From Hermetia illucens (lineage: Eukaryota; Arthropoda; Insecta; Diptera; Stratiomyidae): 64,000 nucleotides of DNA. The position numbers were made by a program, and so were the translations under genes. Where the stretch lies: assembly GCF_905115235.1 (NCBI RefSeq), contig NC_051849.1:76303017-76367016 (forward strand), in the 5' to 3' direction. A model generated the notes under the pieces. That model saw nothing but the letters and a program-made list of their open reading frames with translations. It ran no database searches and was not told the DNA's origin. Positions 1 to 11,959 of this stretch are shown here, one piece after another; position 1 is the stretch's first letter; every line of letters begins with the position of its first letter.

Positions 1-1990
1 GTATGGCTTGGATTCGAAACTTGGCTAATCCAAACTCCATCCGAATATCACGGCTGAACATGTCTATTATTCGCAAAAGACTTTTAAGATGGTCGTCAGT
101 ACCAGCATACAGCTTGATGTCATCTAAGTACATCAAGTGTGTCAGTTCGCACTTCGCTCGTAGGCCATACTTTGTTGCAAAACCATGCCCTCTAGCGTCA
201 TTCAGTAGCCATGAAAAGGGGTTCAGTGCCATACAAAACCAAAGGGGCTCGATGAATCCCCCTGGAAGATGTCCCTCCGTATACGGATGGGCTCTGTGGT
301 ATTAGCACCCTCAGATGTACGCACTGATAAGGTGGTATGCCACCCCTCCATGACTGTTGCCAAAAACTTTATTAGTTTCGGATAAATGCGATACGGATGT
401 AGAATATCGATTAGCCAAGTATGCGTAACGCTATCAAAAGTCTTGGCATAATCGATATAGAAACTAAAGAGGTTTCTTTGGCCTCTAGTTGCTTGTCCTG
501 CAACTACCGAGTCGATAATGAGTTGCTCTTTGCAACCCCTTGACCCAACTCGGCGGCCCTTCTGCTCCTCGGACGGAATGTTGTTGGTCTGGAGGTGTGC
601 ATTGACCCTTCCACTAATAATGGACGTTATGAATTTGTAGAGGGTTGGTAAGCAAGTAGTCGGTCTTGTGTCTGCAGGGTCCTGCACCGTATCCTTAGGG
701 ATAAGGTAGGTAATCCCCGCAGTGAGGAAGGGTGGAAATTCCTCCTGCCGACCTCATTTATACTGCATGCCAACCGACTGTACGCTGGTAAATTTCTTAT
801 ACCAAAAATTCTACACCCGATTCAGACCTGAGCCCCTCCAGTTCTTCGAGCTGTTTATGGCTCGTCGAACTTCCTCTTCGGTAACATCCGCAAAATTCAT
901 TCCAAACGTATTGGCATGGCGGGTGCCTTCGGCGGTAATCCACTCAGCACGCTGGGTGGGTAACCCCCAAAGTCCACTCAATACTCTTTCGCTTCCGTTA
1001 CCGAAAACTGTACTGTCTGGACGCTCTGCGATTCGTTGAGAAATCTGAAAAAGCTCCGCTGGTTCCTCGCGTATGTTGCATTCTGGACACGTCTGGAATG
1101 ATTTTCGCCATACCGTCGTGCCAGTGCTGATCTGAATCAGTCTAGCAATGTCCTGCCTTAGTGAGTCCCGCCGAAGTTCGAGACGAATTTTCCATGGTGG
1201 ATCTCTTTGGTCACTCAAACCAATAACACGAAAGCGAATCTTCTGACCATGCAATCTGATAGCCGCAACTGCACCACAATACACAAGCGATTGTAGTTAC
1301 AGCAACGACATATCAGCACACAGTCGAGATGCAATCTCATCATTGATTTGAGATAGAAATCTCGGGGTTGCTGGAGATGCATGGAGCCTGGGAATACCTG
1401 GTCTATGCAACGCATTCATATCCGAGAATGGATGGTTCAGCGAGTACTGAAACTGTTGCCTGCAGTGCAGCGTGGTGTTGTTGATGCCGCCGCCTCTGCC
1501 CCCACCGACTCTCGGTCACCAGTTTCCCCGATGATCTCAAGTCGAACACGCTCCTTGATGGTGGTCGTGATTGTGTCGCTGCGAGTAATAAAGCGATACT
1601 GGTTGCGAGTCGCTGCACAGTCACGTGCGTGAATTGCGGGAAACGATCGACGAATCTCTGGTGCAACAAGGGGCCGTAAGATGTTGTACCTGCCCCCGCC
1701 GTTATTTCGTAGTAGGAGCGGATGATGAAGAGGTTCATTTCTTCAGTCCACCTAATCCGCTTCCTACGCGAACCTGCTGAAGTTGTCCCCACAGATTGTG
1801 GCGAAACAGCTGAAGCAGGCGGAACAATGCTCCTGGTCGCCGTGGCGCCTAGACGTCAAACCGCCCCACGACTAGTGGTTTCGACGCCGTGCTGTCCATT
1901 AGGGGAACCCGACCCAGTCACCAAGTCAGACGACTCCCACCGGTTATCCATACCGGACTTTAAATTTCTTCTTCTTCTCATATATGGATT
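1..1990 (-). mobile_element. R4/Dong-like (restriction-like-endonuclease group) LINE, 5' and RT part, runs off left edge
   Basis: Translated on the minus strand, this stretch reads continuously, though with breaks, as a non-LTR retrotransposon polyprotein. Near 1950 there is a plausible start (MDNRWESSDL). Around 1600-1790 a Myb-like segment follows (RKRIRWTEEMN, then FPQFTHVTVQRLA), typical of the DNA-binding head of R4/Dong-like elements. A linker lies near 1140-1210 (PPWKIRLELRRDSLRQDI), then reverse transcriptase at about 690-1 with CLPTLYKFITSII, RGCKEQLIIDSVV and the catalytic box YLDD at about 110-130. The C-terminal endonuclease would lie off the window. Several in-frame stops and frame changes show it is inactive. 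Clade assignment rests on remembered family motifs; R2 or NeSL are alternatives. Confidence 0.75.
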
Positions 1991-1999
1991 TGCACTTTA

Positions 2000-4600
2000 T
2001 ACCTAACTGCCAGTTGTGGGGATAGCTAGATTATTATTATACTATTTTATTCTGGATAAATGGACATTTCGGATGTCAAATGCTACCAATAGCCGCATTA
2101 ATTGAGCGTCTCCTGATGTCCCTACTCCATGTTTGACTCTCGATTTGGCTATAAAACTTTGGGTTCACTTTTGCGCTTGTTCGATGATAATGAAATTGAA
2201 ACAGAGCTCATTGAAAATGATACGGAGAAACAATAATAACAATAAGAAAGAAAAGAATGCGTGTTCACAGCAGAGTGAAGACGGGCGATATACATGATCA
2301 TAATGTGAAAAATGCTAATGCTAATGTACCTTAAAGTAATATTACCATGTGTGCATGGAATTAAGGGTCATTTTATACAATTTATAGAAGCAACACGAAT
2401 AAACTTTTTTGTTCTGTAGTTTATGCATGTTAATATAAAGCTTAAGGTATAAGAGGAAATTCTATTTTAAAACAAAATGGCAATGACAGATGAAAGGAAA
2501 CTCCACTTTTTTCAATGAGTGTGAGGGAACCATTGTAGGTCGTAATTTTTTTATCTAGAACAAAAAGCAAAAGGTTCCCAAAGTAGACGTGAAAACTCCC
2601 GTAACGTCGAATACGTATATATGTAGAACAATTCATTTCTGTATCGTTCAAGTCAAACTATACGAAAGTCCTAGCTAATCCAGAGAAAGTAGAAACTGTT
2701 TCGACACAATCCTTTATAATTGACAATACTGACAAAACTGCAAAGTTTTTCAAGATACCAATTTGTTATTCCCTGAGACAATATTTAATACATAGCTCCC
2801 TTTTTTCTTCCGCACTTCCGTCTTCCATTACTATTATAACCTATAGCATTATATTTAATTTATGCGTAGCAACTAACCTTGTAAACTAGCAGCATATAAA
2901 GCCCCTTTTGCCCACATACATACTATATATGACGGTTAAGCCAGATATAAAATAGTCCAATGTAAAGTGGAAGTGAATAGCGATGACCAAGTAGTCAAAC
3001 AATTATGGAATTTATGCTCCGTCGACAAAGACTTGCTACCCTGCTAGCTAGCGGCAGTGTCGGTTGGGTCCTTGGCATTCATGTCTCTATATCCCTGTGC
3101 ATCGAGGCGTAAAATAGAAATAAAAATGACTGACTCCAATCATGCTTGAAGCGGATGCTGCGGTCGAATGGCAAAACCTATGCCGTTTGATACTGTCTTT
3201 CAGGCATGAGCAATACATGAGGTACGGCGTTAATATCTCACGGCCTGCATAAACATACGAGATAATATCCCATCAAGAAAACGGTAGTCAGAAAATGAAA
3301 AGTATTAGAATACACTTGAATCAATTAGGCACTTTACGTTTTCATGTTAAGTATTTACACAAGTCGAAACCCAGAAATTCGACGTTCCAGGTATGAAAGG
3401 TTTTTTATTGCCGACGTGAGAAAGTTTGAGTGTACATATGCCCCATTTGCGCCTAGTTTGCAATGCTTATGTATGTAGTATGTCAGACCATCCACTTTAG
3501 TGTGATATTGATATCCAATGTTTTGGGTAATTTGTACAAAAGAGGCAGATTTGGTCTATTATAACTATTATGCTTTATATACTAGCCTATACTAATACAA
3601 AACTGTAGGGGGCTTTGCAGTCAGTTTCAAAAAAGATGTAGTAATATCATCATGATCAACAACCGGTATCCGGTCTAGGACTGCCTTAATAAAGAACTCC
3701 AGACATCCCGGTTTTAATTATGTAAATGTAAATCAGTATTACGAAGGAAACGTGACCCTCCATCCACTAGCGGAGATTAAAACTATAATGGTTAGCGATT
3801 AACAACTGGAGGAACTTATCAAGCCACCAGTTGGGAGAAAAGCCCGGGCATCTTCAACAAGCCAAGATATGACGAACGTCAATTAGAACATCGCCAACAT
3901 AAGAAAATAGGGTTTCTATCAACCAGCAACAAGTAGGGTAGTAAAGGGGTAATTTACAAATAAGGATAAATATGTAAACATTTTCTTCTCTCCTTAGCCT
4001 TAGCAACGTTTAATATAATTCCAACCAGATTCTCTTCTACGTAGATAAGACAATTTCTAAAGTTCTTTTTTAAGGTCAAACAATCCCCCTCAAACTCTCT
4101 CACGAATTAACCCTGATTTCTGGGTCCCCTTCCGTATAGACCGTAGTATTCAGAGCGATACTGAAAAGTTTGATGAAACTTGTATCATTTGTAGAATGTC
4201 ATAATCACATTAAAGTGGATAGTCAGTTGGATCTATCGTAGATATGTATACCTTCATTAGAAATACACAAAACCTCTCATACTTAAAACGACGAGCTTCC
4301 AATTTCCATTGTTTTTTTTTATCTCTTATACCAATGTCTTGGAGATATTAATTACTAATTACGGACTTTTTAATTACTAAATTATCTTCTTCATTTTCAA
4401 CTATCCATGTATGCACTGGATGTGGAAAAAGTGACTAACGGTGGGTCAGGTTACTGGGTAAGTGGGGAGTTGTCAATTCGCCTATTGCGACTTTTGTTTT
4501 CCAATTTGACATTTTAGAGAGTCTCAGAAATCCCTATTAACCCTCTAGTCAGGGGTTAATTTTGGAAAATAGAAATTCGCTAGCATTATTAACCGTATTC
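2000..4600. other. Gene-free AT-rich stretch with repeat scraps
   Basis: No coding region is supported here. About 3365-3560 resembles one end of the mini-me-like repeat found elsewhere in the window (the 'ttcgacgttccaggtatgaa' segment, then 'cactttagtgtgatattgat'). About 3656-3722 matches the 3' end of the minus-strand LINE family seen at 14.97-16.7 and 57.2-58.0 kb ('accggtatccggtctagg'). The remainder shows nothing recognisable. Confidence 0.5.
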
Positions 4601-4617
4601 AAAACTTAACCAATGTG

Positions 4618-4624
4618 AAAAAAA
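4618..4624 (-). terminator. Pol III oligo-T terminator of tRNA-Val
   Basis: Seven A on the + strand give TTTTTTT on the minus strand, 13 bases after the 3' end of the tRNA. This is a normal RNA polymerase III termination signal. Confidence 0.8.
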
Positions 4625-4636
4625 TCACACACCGAG

Positions 4637-4709
4637 TGTTCCCGCCCGGGTTCGAACCGGGGACCTTGTGCGTGTGAAGCACACGTGATAACCACTACAC
4701 TACGGAAAC
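4637..4709 (-). tRNA. tRNA-Val(CAC): tRNA-Val (anticodon CAC)
   Basis: The minus strand folds into a standard 73-nt tRNA. The acceptor arm is GTTTCCG paired with CGGGAAC (one U-G wobble), with discriminator A. The A box is TAGTGTAGTGG and the B box GGTTCGAACCC. The anticodon stem TGTGC/GCACA encloses loop TTCACAC, giving anticodon CAC, which reads the valine codon GUG. There is no intron. All arms pair and an oligo-T terminator follows, so it looks functional. It stands alone; no other tRNA gene was seen in the window. Confidence 0.95.
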
Positions 4710-5955
4710 AGTTGGTGCATCCCCAGAAACGAACATACGGAAATAAATAAGCGTATATTGGATAAAATAAATGAATATCATGTTGCCGGTTTGCCACTGA
4801 TTACCATGAACTCCTATGTGAAGTATAGCGTGTTTACCACACATACACATTTCCCTTGTTGGCTTCTGACCGTGTATTTCAGCCCCTCTAAGACTTTCCC
4901 AAAAGCTTGTGCTATTCCTCCAATATTCTGTCCTATATAGTTCGAGGGTAATCCACTGATTAGCCATCTTGCAGTAGCGTATTTTATTGCATGGCATGCT
5001 ACGCAGTGAGATTGTATCCTTGCCTCAAAATATGGCCTATCGACTGTAAATCTTGCCTTCTCACCAGCAACTTCACGCATACTTTGCCCGGATACCAAAG
5101 CAGTCGACGTCGTCTCCCATATTACTATTTAGTTTAGTCAAATGTGTAGACTTCAAAACGTGACCAGGTCCATATATGCCAGAATTGAGTTAATAGCAGC
5201 ATTTTTCCTTATTTTAAAAATCAGGTGTAAAATCTCTTTTTAAAGTTCGCATAGGGTTAACTAGCTGCTCAATCTATGCTGAAATGAAGTAGAAATCGCA
5301 CCGGAAGCAACTTCATCGCGCCAAGGTAAATATCTTTACCAACAGCACATCTCCAGTTGAAAGCTCCAATTACAGAGTCCAGAAAGACGTGAGTTAAAAT
5401 AGCATTTTGAAATATGCACCTCAAAACCAACCAAAACTTTCCCATACCCTGGAAGACCTTCTCGTCACACAGACTCAGATAATGAATCGGTTTATGGTCC
5501 CGATGCAATACAAAATACGTAATCAGACCCAAATATTGCAAGCAAGCAGAAACAGGAATACGACACTTCTTGTTTGAGAGAATTAGCCGAAACTCATCTC
5601 CGTCATAAAAATTGATGGGTATCGCTTCTGTGGGTACTGCAATAGTTATCAGATCCACCCTTTAGAAGAGTGATAAAAAACTACCCCCATGCAAGTTCAA
5701 TCCGATTGCTGAAGACCTGGAAGATGACATGTAATGAGATATTGTATTGGGATGTTAAAGAGGCCGTCCTGAGTGGCCGTTGACCAAGAAGGGAGAGCTA
5801 TCTCAAAAACCTGAAGAGTTGGCAAAATTGACCCTGAAAATCCGCCCGCAAATACTAAAGCTCCACCAAAGTGTTGCGTTTGATACGCGCTTGATGCCGC
5901 CATCTTGTTGGTTGTCAGCTTCGGAACCACCACGAATGAAGACTTGGTTGCTACT
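4710..5955. other. Unassigned stretch; open frames without recognisable products
   Basis: Minus-strand open frames at 4814-5098 and 5269-5658 (129 codons) are present but match nothing I recognise and show no splice or promoter context. They may be decayed transposon sequence or chance frames. No repeat family was identified here. Confidence 0.35.
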
Positions 5956-5959
5956 CGCA

Positions 5960-6730
5960 AGCCCTATTAACACATACATATACATACACATGTCTACCTA
6001 GAAAAATTGACACTGAAATGCAAATAACTAAAAAAAGCCAAAAAAAGAAAAGTAGAGCATCCCCATAGACCCCGCCGTTCATATAAATTCACTTTATATT
6101 ATAATGACGTCATACACGTCTTAGAGTGCCATCAATTTGCCTGAAATGTGACCTTCTTTAACTTTGTTAATAATAGTTAAAACGAGTTCAAACTTTTGAA
6201 TTCTGTCCTATATTATCAACTATACTGATCTCAAATTTTGTACTTCTAGGATGAACTGGATTTTCCGGTAAATTTCAAACATGGTAATATACTACTATTA
6301 ACTTTATTTGTGCAGATATCGAACCGCGATGTCTCTTGAGCCCTAGATTTCATACAGGTGCATCGCTGTGTTTTTTCAGATTTGCGATTGGATAAGTTCT
6401 GAGAACGAGACTTGTTTCACTTTTTGGAGCTCACATTTTGAGTCCATTCACCAAAATATTTCACCCAATGTCAGAAATAAGATCAGTTTCAAAAAATACT
6501 AATCGAGCCGTTTCATTTGATAACCCACATGACAATATTCTGTGAAAAAAAATTTTGAAACCCTCCTTTCGAATGTATGGGGTGCCCCCTTCAAAATCAG
6601 CACAAAATGGCGCCACTGGCTACATGTAAAGAGACACAAACACCACAAATTTGGTGACAATCGATCCAGCCATTTGCGAGTAAATCAAGTGTGACAGACA
6701 ACGGAATATCATATCATATCATATCACACC
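5960..6730 (-). repeat. mini-me-like interspersed repeat, reverse copy
   Basis: Same family as the + strand copy at 17104-18110. Shared landmarks in reverse order are 'attgacactga', 'taatatactactattaac', 'tttgtgcagatatcga', 'ggataagttctgagaacgag', 'tcatttgata' and 'aagtgtgacagacaacgga'. The end bearing the (GTCY)n stretch is degenerate here. Confidence 0.65.
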
Positions 6731-6734
6731 GTTT

Positions 6735-6990
6735 ATATATCTCAGAATTTCCGCTCGTGGATATGATGCTACCCTTTGCAGCTGCAGCACGTCAACACCA
6801 AAAAAATTATGTCTGATGCGCTCATAGGTGAGGCACTCGCATAGAAAATGTTCTGTGGATTCCGCTTCTTCATTGCAGGATAGACACGTATCAGCTTGTA
6901 GACTTCCAATTTCAAATTCAAATTGATTCCTCTTTCCCTAAGGCATCCGAGATTGCAGGCACCCAGAGCACAGTGCAATATCAGCGAATT
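6735..6990 (-). mobile_element. LINE 3' coding end with CCHC motif
   Basis: The minus strand translates to DTCLSCNEEAESTEHFLCEC followed by LTYERIRHNFFGVDVLQ. This is the cysteine/histidine knuckle (CxxC, then HFLCEC) that closes ORF2 of many RNase H-bearing LINEs of the R1/I/LOA group. A similar string ([17 protein letters not shown]) occurs in the LINE at 41.2 kb. Only the C-terminus is present. Confidence 0.65.
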
Positions 6991-7394
6991 ATGAACTTAT
7001 GAACTTACTCTTATTATTTGCCCACTTCTATAACCTCTGCTAATACTACAAAAAGTACCATTACCTGCTTTACGCTAAAACGTGCTACAGAATAGAAACA
7101 TGACAGAACATCCTTCCGTATCGCGGTTTGTGGCAAACAACATAGTTACCGAGAAATTACCCGAGAATTGTTGTTCGAAAATTGCTGGGGAACCATAGAG
7201 CAACTTTTAAGGGAGTCGAAAAAAGATATCATCAATCATATCATCCCACAAAAAGACCAAAGCAGTTCAAAAGATTCACTGCAGCTGATTGGAAAAAGGT
7301 AGGACTTTAGTCAAACTACTATTTATTTTCACAAAAACTAGCTACGACTAATTAAGCCTATGGTGGCATTGGCAGAACAGTTTCGATTTAATGC

Positions 7395-7935
7395 CGATCA
7401 GAAGAAAAGTACTACCCTCCCTGCGTTCCCCTCGTCTTGAAATCGATTGCGCTTGAAAGCGGTAGGTTTCGCCTTCTGCTCGTCTGCCAGGCGTTTGCGG
7501 TTGTGTTCCTCAACAATCGCCTGATATTTAGCAAGGTCCTTGTCATCCCGCTCGTTGACAGTAGCGGACTTTTTCCTCTTAGCTAATTTGCTGAGAATAT
7601 ACATGGCCTTCTGGTGCTGACTCTTGAGCTAGACTCCGCTTCTTTGCTGGTTTCTAGTGACCGACGTTTTGTCAGTTTTTGCTTTTGAAAGATACCCCGA
7701 TATCAACAATTTCAGATTAGGAGTACTCGCTACACCCAGCTTGACGGCAACGGAGTTCAAGCTGTCGGAACGCTGCGGGAGGTGCCTGCGGTTGGTTTCA
7801 GCATAGCGATGTTACGGCTGGCACCGATTGTGCTGCTCTCAAAGACTACTGTCTGCTGGATGCCAGCAATTCCTCGTCTTCTTCTCTCGCCTGTTTGTTA
7901 TTTTGTTTCTTAGTAATTGAGCCCATGTCTTGATC
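7395..7935 (-). mobile_element. Possible LINE ORF1-like remnant
   Basis: On the minus strand a start near 7925 gives MGSITKKQNNKQAREEDEEL. After breaks a Lys/Glu/Arg-rich helix-forming piece (KRKKSATVNERDDKDLAKYQ, 7398-7604) follows. This charged, coiled-coil-like composition, in the same orientation as the LINE C-terminus at 6735-6990, suggests ORF1 of an internally deleted LINE. There is no diagnostic domain, so this is inference. Confidence 0.3.
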
Positions 7936-8249
7936 CCACGAGTAATCCGGAAAAAATATCCACCCTGGCTAACCCAGCCACTAGAGTAAGGGTCTTATTT
8001 TAAAATAAGGGTGCCCAAGGTGGTTAGAGTTCGCATACTAAAAACCAAGCTCCCCATTGGCCACGCATCTTGGTTTGGAGTCGTATTAGCACTTTCTCCA
8101 GTGCAGATAAGACGATCATCGGGTTGCTGCGGCTCATCCCCCCGCCAGATCCATTTGCTCCTAACATATAACCAGCAGGCAAGCAGATCCTCGCCAGTTG
8201 GATGAGCCTGCTGCTAGCCCGGCCTTACACACTCTTGACCTGTCCGAAG

Positions 8250-8720
8250 GTGGTTTCGAACGGACTGCAAAAATGCCTTTAGCTACCGTGGTGCATCATA
8301 CAACAGCCACTCCTTTGTTTTCATAGCATTACAGTTCGGATTGTTGTCCTGTTGGAAGACGAAAAAACTACCAAGGCTCAATTTATTAACACTTCATTGC
8401 AAATTACTTCTGAGAAAGTCAATGTAGACATGTTGGTCCATAATTCCATTTATAACATACAAGGCATCCACTCATACATTCCCAGACCATGTTGACCATG
8501 TTTGAATGTAGGTCTCAAGTTTTTTGGTTTAGTCGCTTCTTTCGTTTTCGCCATACTTTTCTTCTCCACCCAATTTGTCGTACCTTTTGGAAACTGTACC
8601 TGGATTCCTCCCAATTTCCCTGGCAGATTTATCTTGATTTCGCAAGAAAACAATCAATGCATGGATCGACTTTGGCACTTCCATCGTGTTTATAATTTAA
8701 TCGCAGACTAAAAAAATTTT
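8250..8720 (-). mobile_element. Tc1-like transposase remnant (Tc1/mariner superfamily)
   Basis: Minus-strand translation gives, in order, LPGKLGGIQVQFPKG, KNLRPTFKHGQ, NGIMDQHVYIDFLRSNL and LSLGSFFVFQQDNNP. The second and later strings are the hallmark central block of Tc1-family transposases; the D of QQDNNP is the second catalytic aspartate. Stops break the frame and terminal inverted repeats were not found. It is an inactive fragment. Confidence 0.75.
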
Positions 8721-9430
8721 ATTCAGACTTAGTTTCGGACTTTTGTCCTTAAAATCCATGGTGAGTATATTTAGTTCTAATTATTGAAATGTTTTGTTAG
8801 CTTTTTTTACGCAAGTGTTTCCAGACTTTTTTGCACCAGAGGAAATATTTTATATTTCAATAATTTCTCATAACTGTTGCTGGTTTGGATTCAATGCTAT
8901 ATTATATTAAAATAAAATAAATGTCTGCTATGTATTATAAAAATAGTTTCAGTATGGAATCCATCGTATTTTCGACAATATCAACATAGTAAGTTTTAAA
9001 ATGTAGGTATTTCCAAGCTTTTTTGCTCAGGGTATATTAATTATATTATTATATTATAGATTTTTCTAAATTAGTAGCTTTTGACAAAACTAACCATTTG
9101 CATTCTTGCCTCAAAAATACCCTGAAACCAAAGCTATTTGTACTGTGAAACTATCCACATGGGTAATTACATTGTCTTTCTCCGGCTCTCAAAATCAAAC
9201 TTATCTTCCAGAAATACACGTACTGCGTGGGCAACTAGATTTTGTGACATCTTTGTTTCAAATTAATGAAAACAAACAAAAACGGAAATTACATTCAAAA
9301 AGAAAATACATAACTGATATCGAGCCATTTGTACCTTCTGGCAAAGGCTAACCACCCAACTACCAACGCAGTACGTGACATAATGAGATTACTTAGAGGA
9401 GCGTGCGTGTAAGTTAAAAAATATAAATAA
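8720..9430. other. AT-rich stretch, no feature supported
   Basis: A + strand open frame (9106-9351) ends in a Lys/Arg-rich tail and matches nothing I recognise. No splice or promoter context was seen. Confidence 0.35.
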
Positions 9431-10015
9431 TAAACCAACAAGTCGGAAAACCGGAAGCTGGGCGCTTCAGGTATAAAAGGTTTTGTTTGTCTGTTCTATA
9501 AGTATATTTGAGTGTAAAACTATCCCATTTGTAGGTATATGAATTTAGCATGTCTGACTTACCCACTTTAGTGTGATATTGATACTTATTTGCAGTAAAT
9601 TTACACGGTAAAGTCAACTTTGAGCTACTGTAACTTTGTTGCTAATAGCATGATTTTGATCAAACTTTTATAACTCTGGGATAAACTTAAGAGGGGTTTT
9701 ACTCAATTTCCCCAAAAATTTGGTAATATACTATTATTAACGAAATTTGAACAGATATCGATATGGAGAGTATTTTGAGGTCTGGGCACCATACAAAGGC
9801 AGCTTCATGAATTTTTTCAGATTTTTTGGTTGGGTAGTTTCTGAGAAAGGGTCCGTTAAAGAAATCATCACTTTCCATCCCTTCCACTACCCGCCTTTTT
9901 AACAACTCTCAAAACTAAGACCGGCTTCGAAAAGTACTAATCGAGATGTTTCATTTGATACCCCACATGACTATATTCGGTGAAAAAAATTTGTACACCC
10001 CCCTTTTACATGTAT
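9430..10015 (-). repeat. mini-me-like repeat, reverse copy
   Basis: Begins at 'aagtcggaaaaccggaagct', the same terminus seen inverted at 18060-18110. It then contains 'cactttagtgtgatattgat', 'taatatactattattaac', 'gaacagatatcgatatgg', 'gtttcatttgataccccaca' and 'tgtatggggagc'. It is closest to the copy at 19215-19720 (both share 'aaatttacacggtaaag' and 'tttgagctactgtaactttg'), suggesting one subfamily. Confidence 0.65.
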
Positions 10016-10860
10016 GGGGAGCATGGGAGGGCCACGGGATACCTCTAGGTTGCTTATAGCCATGGTGGTGACCTCAATCATGCTCTATGCGACCCCAATT
10101 TGGAGGGAGGCGTTGCGGATCTCTCGGAAGACTAGCAAACTGAGTGGTGGTCTACAGGAGGACAGCCCTGAGGGTATGCTCTGCCTTCAGGACTGTTTCA
10201 GATGATGCATCATTCGCCATCTTTGGAATGATGCCGATTGACAGATGAGATGGCAAATATATACAATGCCAAGCCAACCTCTTCCTAATTGCAGGCGAAC
10301 AACGCTGAGAGGGAAAGATCCACAAATAGATGGCAAGAGCGTTGGGAACGCTCGGGAAAGGGTCAGTGGACTCACAGGCTTATTCCTGCCATCAAGGAGT
10401 GGTTGGAGAGACGGCACGATGCGATTAATTATAATCTCACCCAGTTTCTCACAGGGCATCGAGTATATCGCGAATACCTGTACAGGTTTAAATTGGACAC
10501 CTCACCCGTCCAAATTACGATGGAGTCCCAGAGGACCCAGAGCATGTATTCTTCCGCTGTCCGAGATATGTGGAAGAAAGGAGAAATCTAGAGGAGAGAA
10601 GAATGCTAGCACATCAAGCAAATTGGGATGCAGTCATGCGATCATGATCGCATCTATCCAAACCAAACTGCTAAAGGCAGATGAGAAGAAAAATGACTAA
10701 GCTAGAATGAGCTGACTCCGCCCGTGATGTAATGCCTTATGGTGGTTCCGTGGGGCAGGGAGGGAGTCGGGGGTTGTTTTAGTGGGTAAAAATCCCACAC
10801 GTTGGTGTGCCCAGACCAGTGTCTTTTGAAGATTTCCACCTCCTGAAAAAAAACAGACAG
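10010..10860 (+). mobile_element. R1-clade LINE, 3' end
   Basis: The + strand reads LLIAMVVTSIMLYATPIW, then after frame changes RERSTNRWQERWERSGKG, HRLIPAIKEWLERRH, TGHRVYREYLYRFKLDTSP, and PEDPEHVFFRCPRY with the terminal Cys/His motif. This order matches the C-terminal third of R1-type ORF2. A 3' untranslated part follows ('agtgggtaaaaatcccacac') and ends in a short A run at about 10843-10852. It is 5'-truncated and broken by frameshifts. Confidence 0.75.
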
Positions 10861-10919
10861 ACATTGAACCGAATTTAATTAAAAATGGTCCACTTGGACG
10901 GCACGACTCCATTTAAGGG

Positions 10920-11440
10920 TTACCCACAAAACTCAAATAAAACGTTATTCGAACCTAAGCACTGAAGAAGGCAATAAGTAGCATGCGGAATATGCATATC
11001 TGCGGAAAATAAAAAGCTTGTAAAGCAAAAGGAAACAGTTTTTGATTTTTTCTTTCAGCTACAGATAGTTGACCTTTAAAAGGGACTCCGAACTCAGTCC
11101 TAGTTAGGTCTCTGAACCTAACCAGATGCTTCAGTCACTTAATCAGTCTTGTCAGGTGTAGAGCCGAACATGCAAAAGCCAGTATTTCGCCGAATGAACT
11201 AAAAGATATACATTTCACATAGTCTTTAGCTCTTAGCAGTACCTCAGTGGACTACTGAGTACCGATATAGTTGCGGAACTTGACCGACAAACCTTGGCCG
11301 GCTACTCATCAGTGAGGGATTTCATGCAATTAAATGAATCTATTTTCGTTCGGAAGCAAATCCCAATGCAATCGTATTCTTACACAATTTGGATCAAATT
11401 AACCAAGTAAACAAATTATCTAACACTTAGCTTACCTGCA
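10920..11440. other. No feature supported
   Basis: No coding, RNA or repeat feature recognised. Confidence 0.4.
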
Positions 11441-11449
11441 CGCTTCCGC

Positions 11450-11930
11450 TTCGATAATGAGCCAGAACAACTCGCGCCTGCCTGTTTTCACGGTCCACAC
11501 ACCTCCCTTGGCTTAGGTGCCATGGTTGAATGCACCCGGAAAATGTTTGTTTATCGCCGGCTTTTTTCCTATCAATCACCAACACAAAAGCATCAACAAC
11601 AAACCAGCGGCGACGCCGAGCAGCACGTGGGCGAAAGCACATGTTGCCGCTGTGTATGTGTAGGAACGGGCGTAAAGGGAGAGATTTCGCTTTCACTGCT
11701 TCGGTTGGGGCTCGGTTGCCATCGGCACCAAGGCCGCATTCTGTCGGTCGTGAACTGTCAAGTCCGCCAGCTGATCAGAGGTCACCTTGAAAGTAGAGAA
11801 AATCTGTGGATTTTGTCTAAGCGGGTCGTTGGTTAGTGGACGTGCGATAAGGGTCGGCCGATTAAACTGAAAAAAGGTGTAATTCGTATTAGCGACCCGG
11901 GTTTGTGTGCGGAGTCTCTGTGGAGTAAAC
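11450..11930 (+). promoter_or_regulatory. Candidate promoter with untranslated first exon and splice donor
   Basis: Roughly 500 bases are clearly richer in GC and CpG than the surroundings, and no long frame with a recognisable product covers them. A strong donor (AAC|GTAAGTG) sits at 11930/11931; the same seven intron bases follow AGL exon 1b at 31163. An initiator-like TTCACTG lies near 11690. This is the expected look of a housekeeping promoter with a noncoding first exon. The downstream partner is unknown; AGL (first coding exons about 18.5 kb away) is possible. A minus-strand promoter cannot be excluded. Confidence 0.35.
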
Positions 11931-11959
11931 GTAAGTGAAAAAGATGCCTCCAATCTTCT

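Noticed and set aside
223-305. + strand open frame overlapping the left end (3-305)
   Set aside because: It is the antisense of the LINE reverse transcriptase on the minus strand, which carries the YLDD motif.
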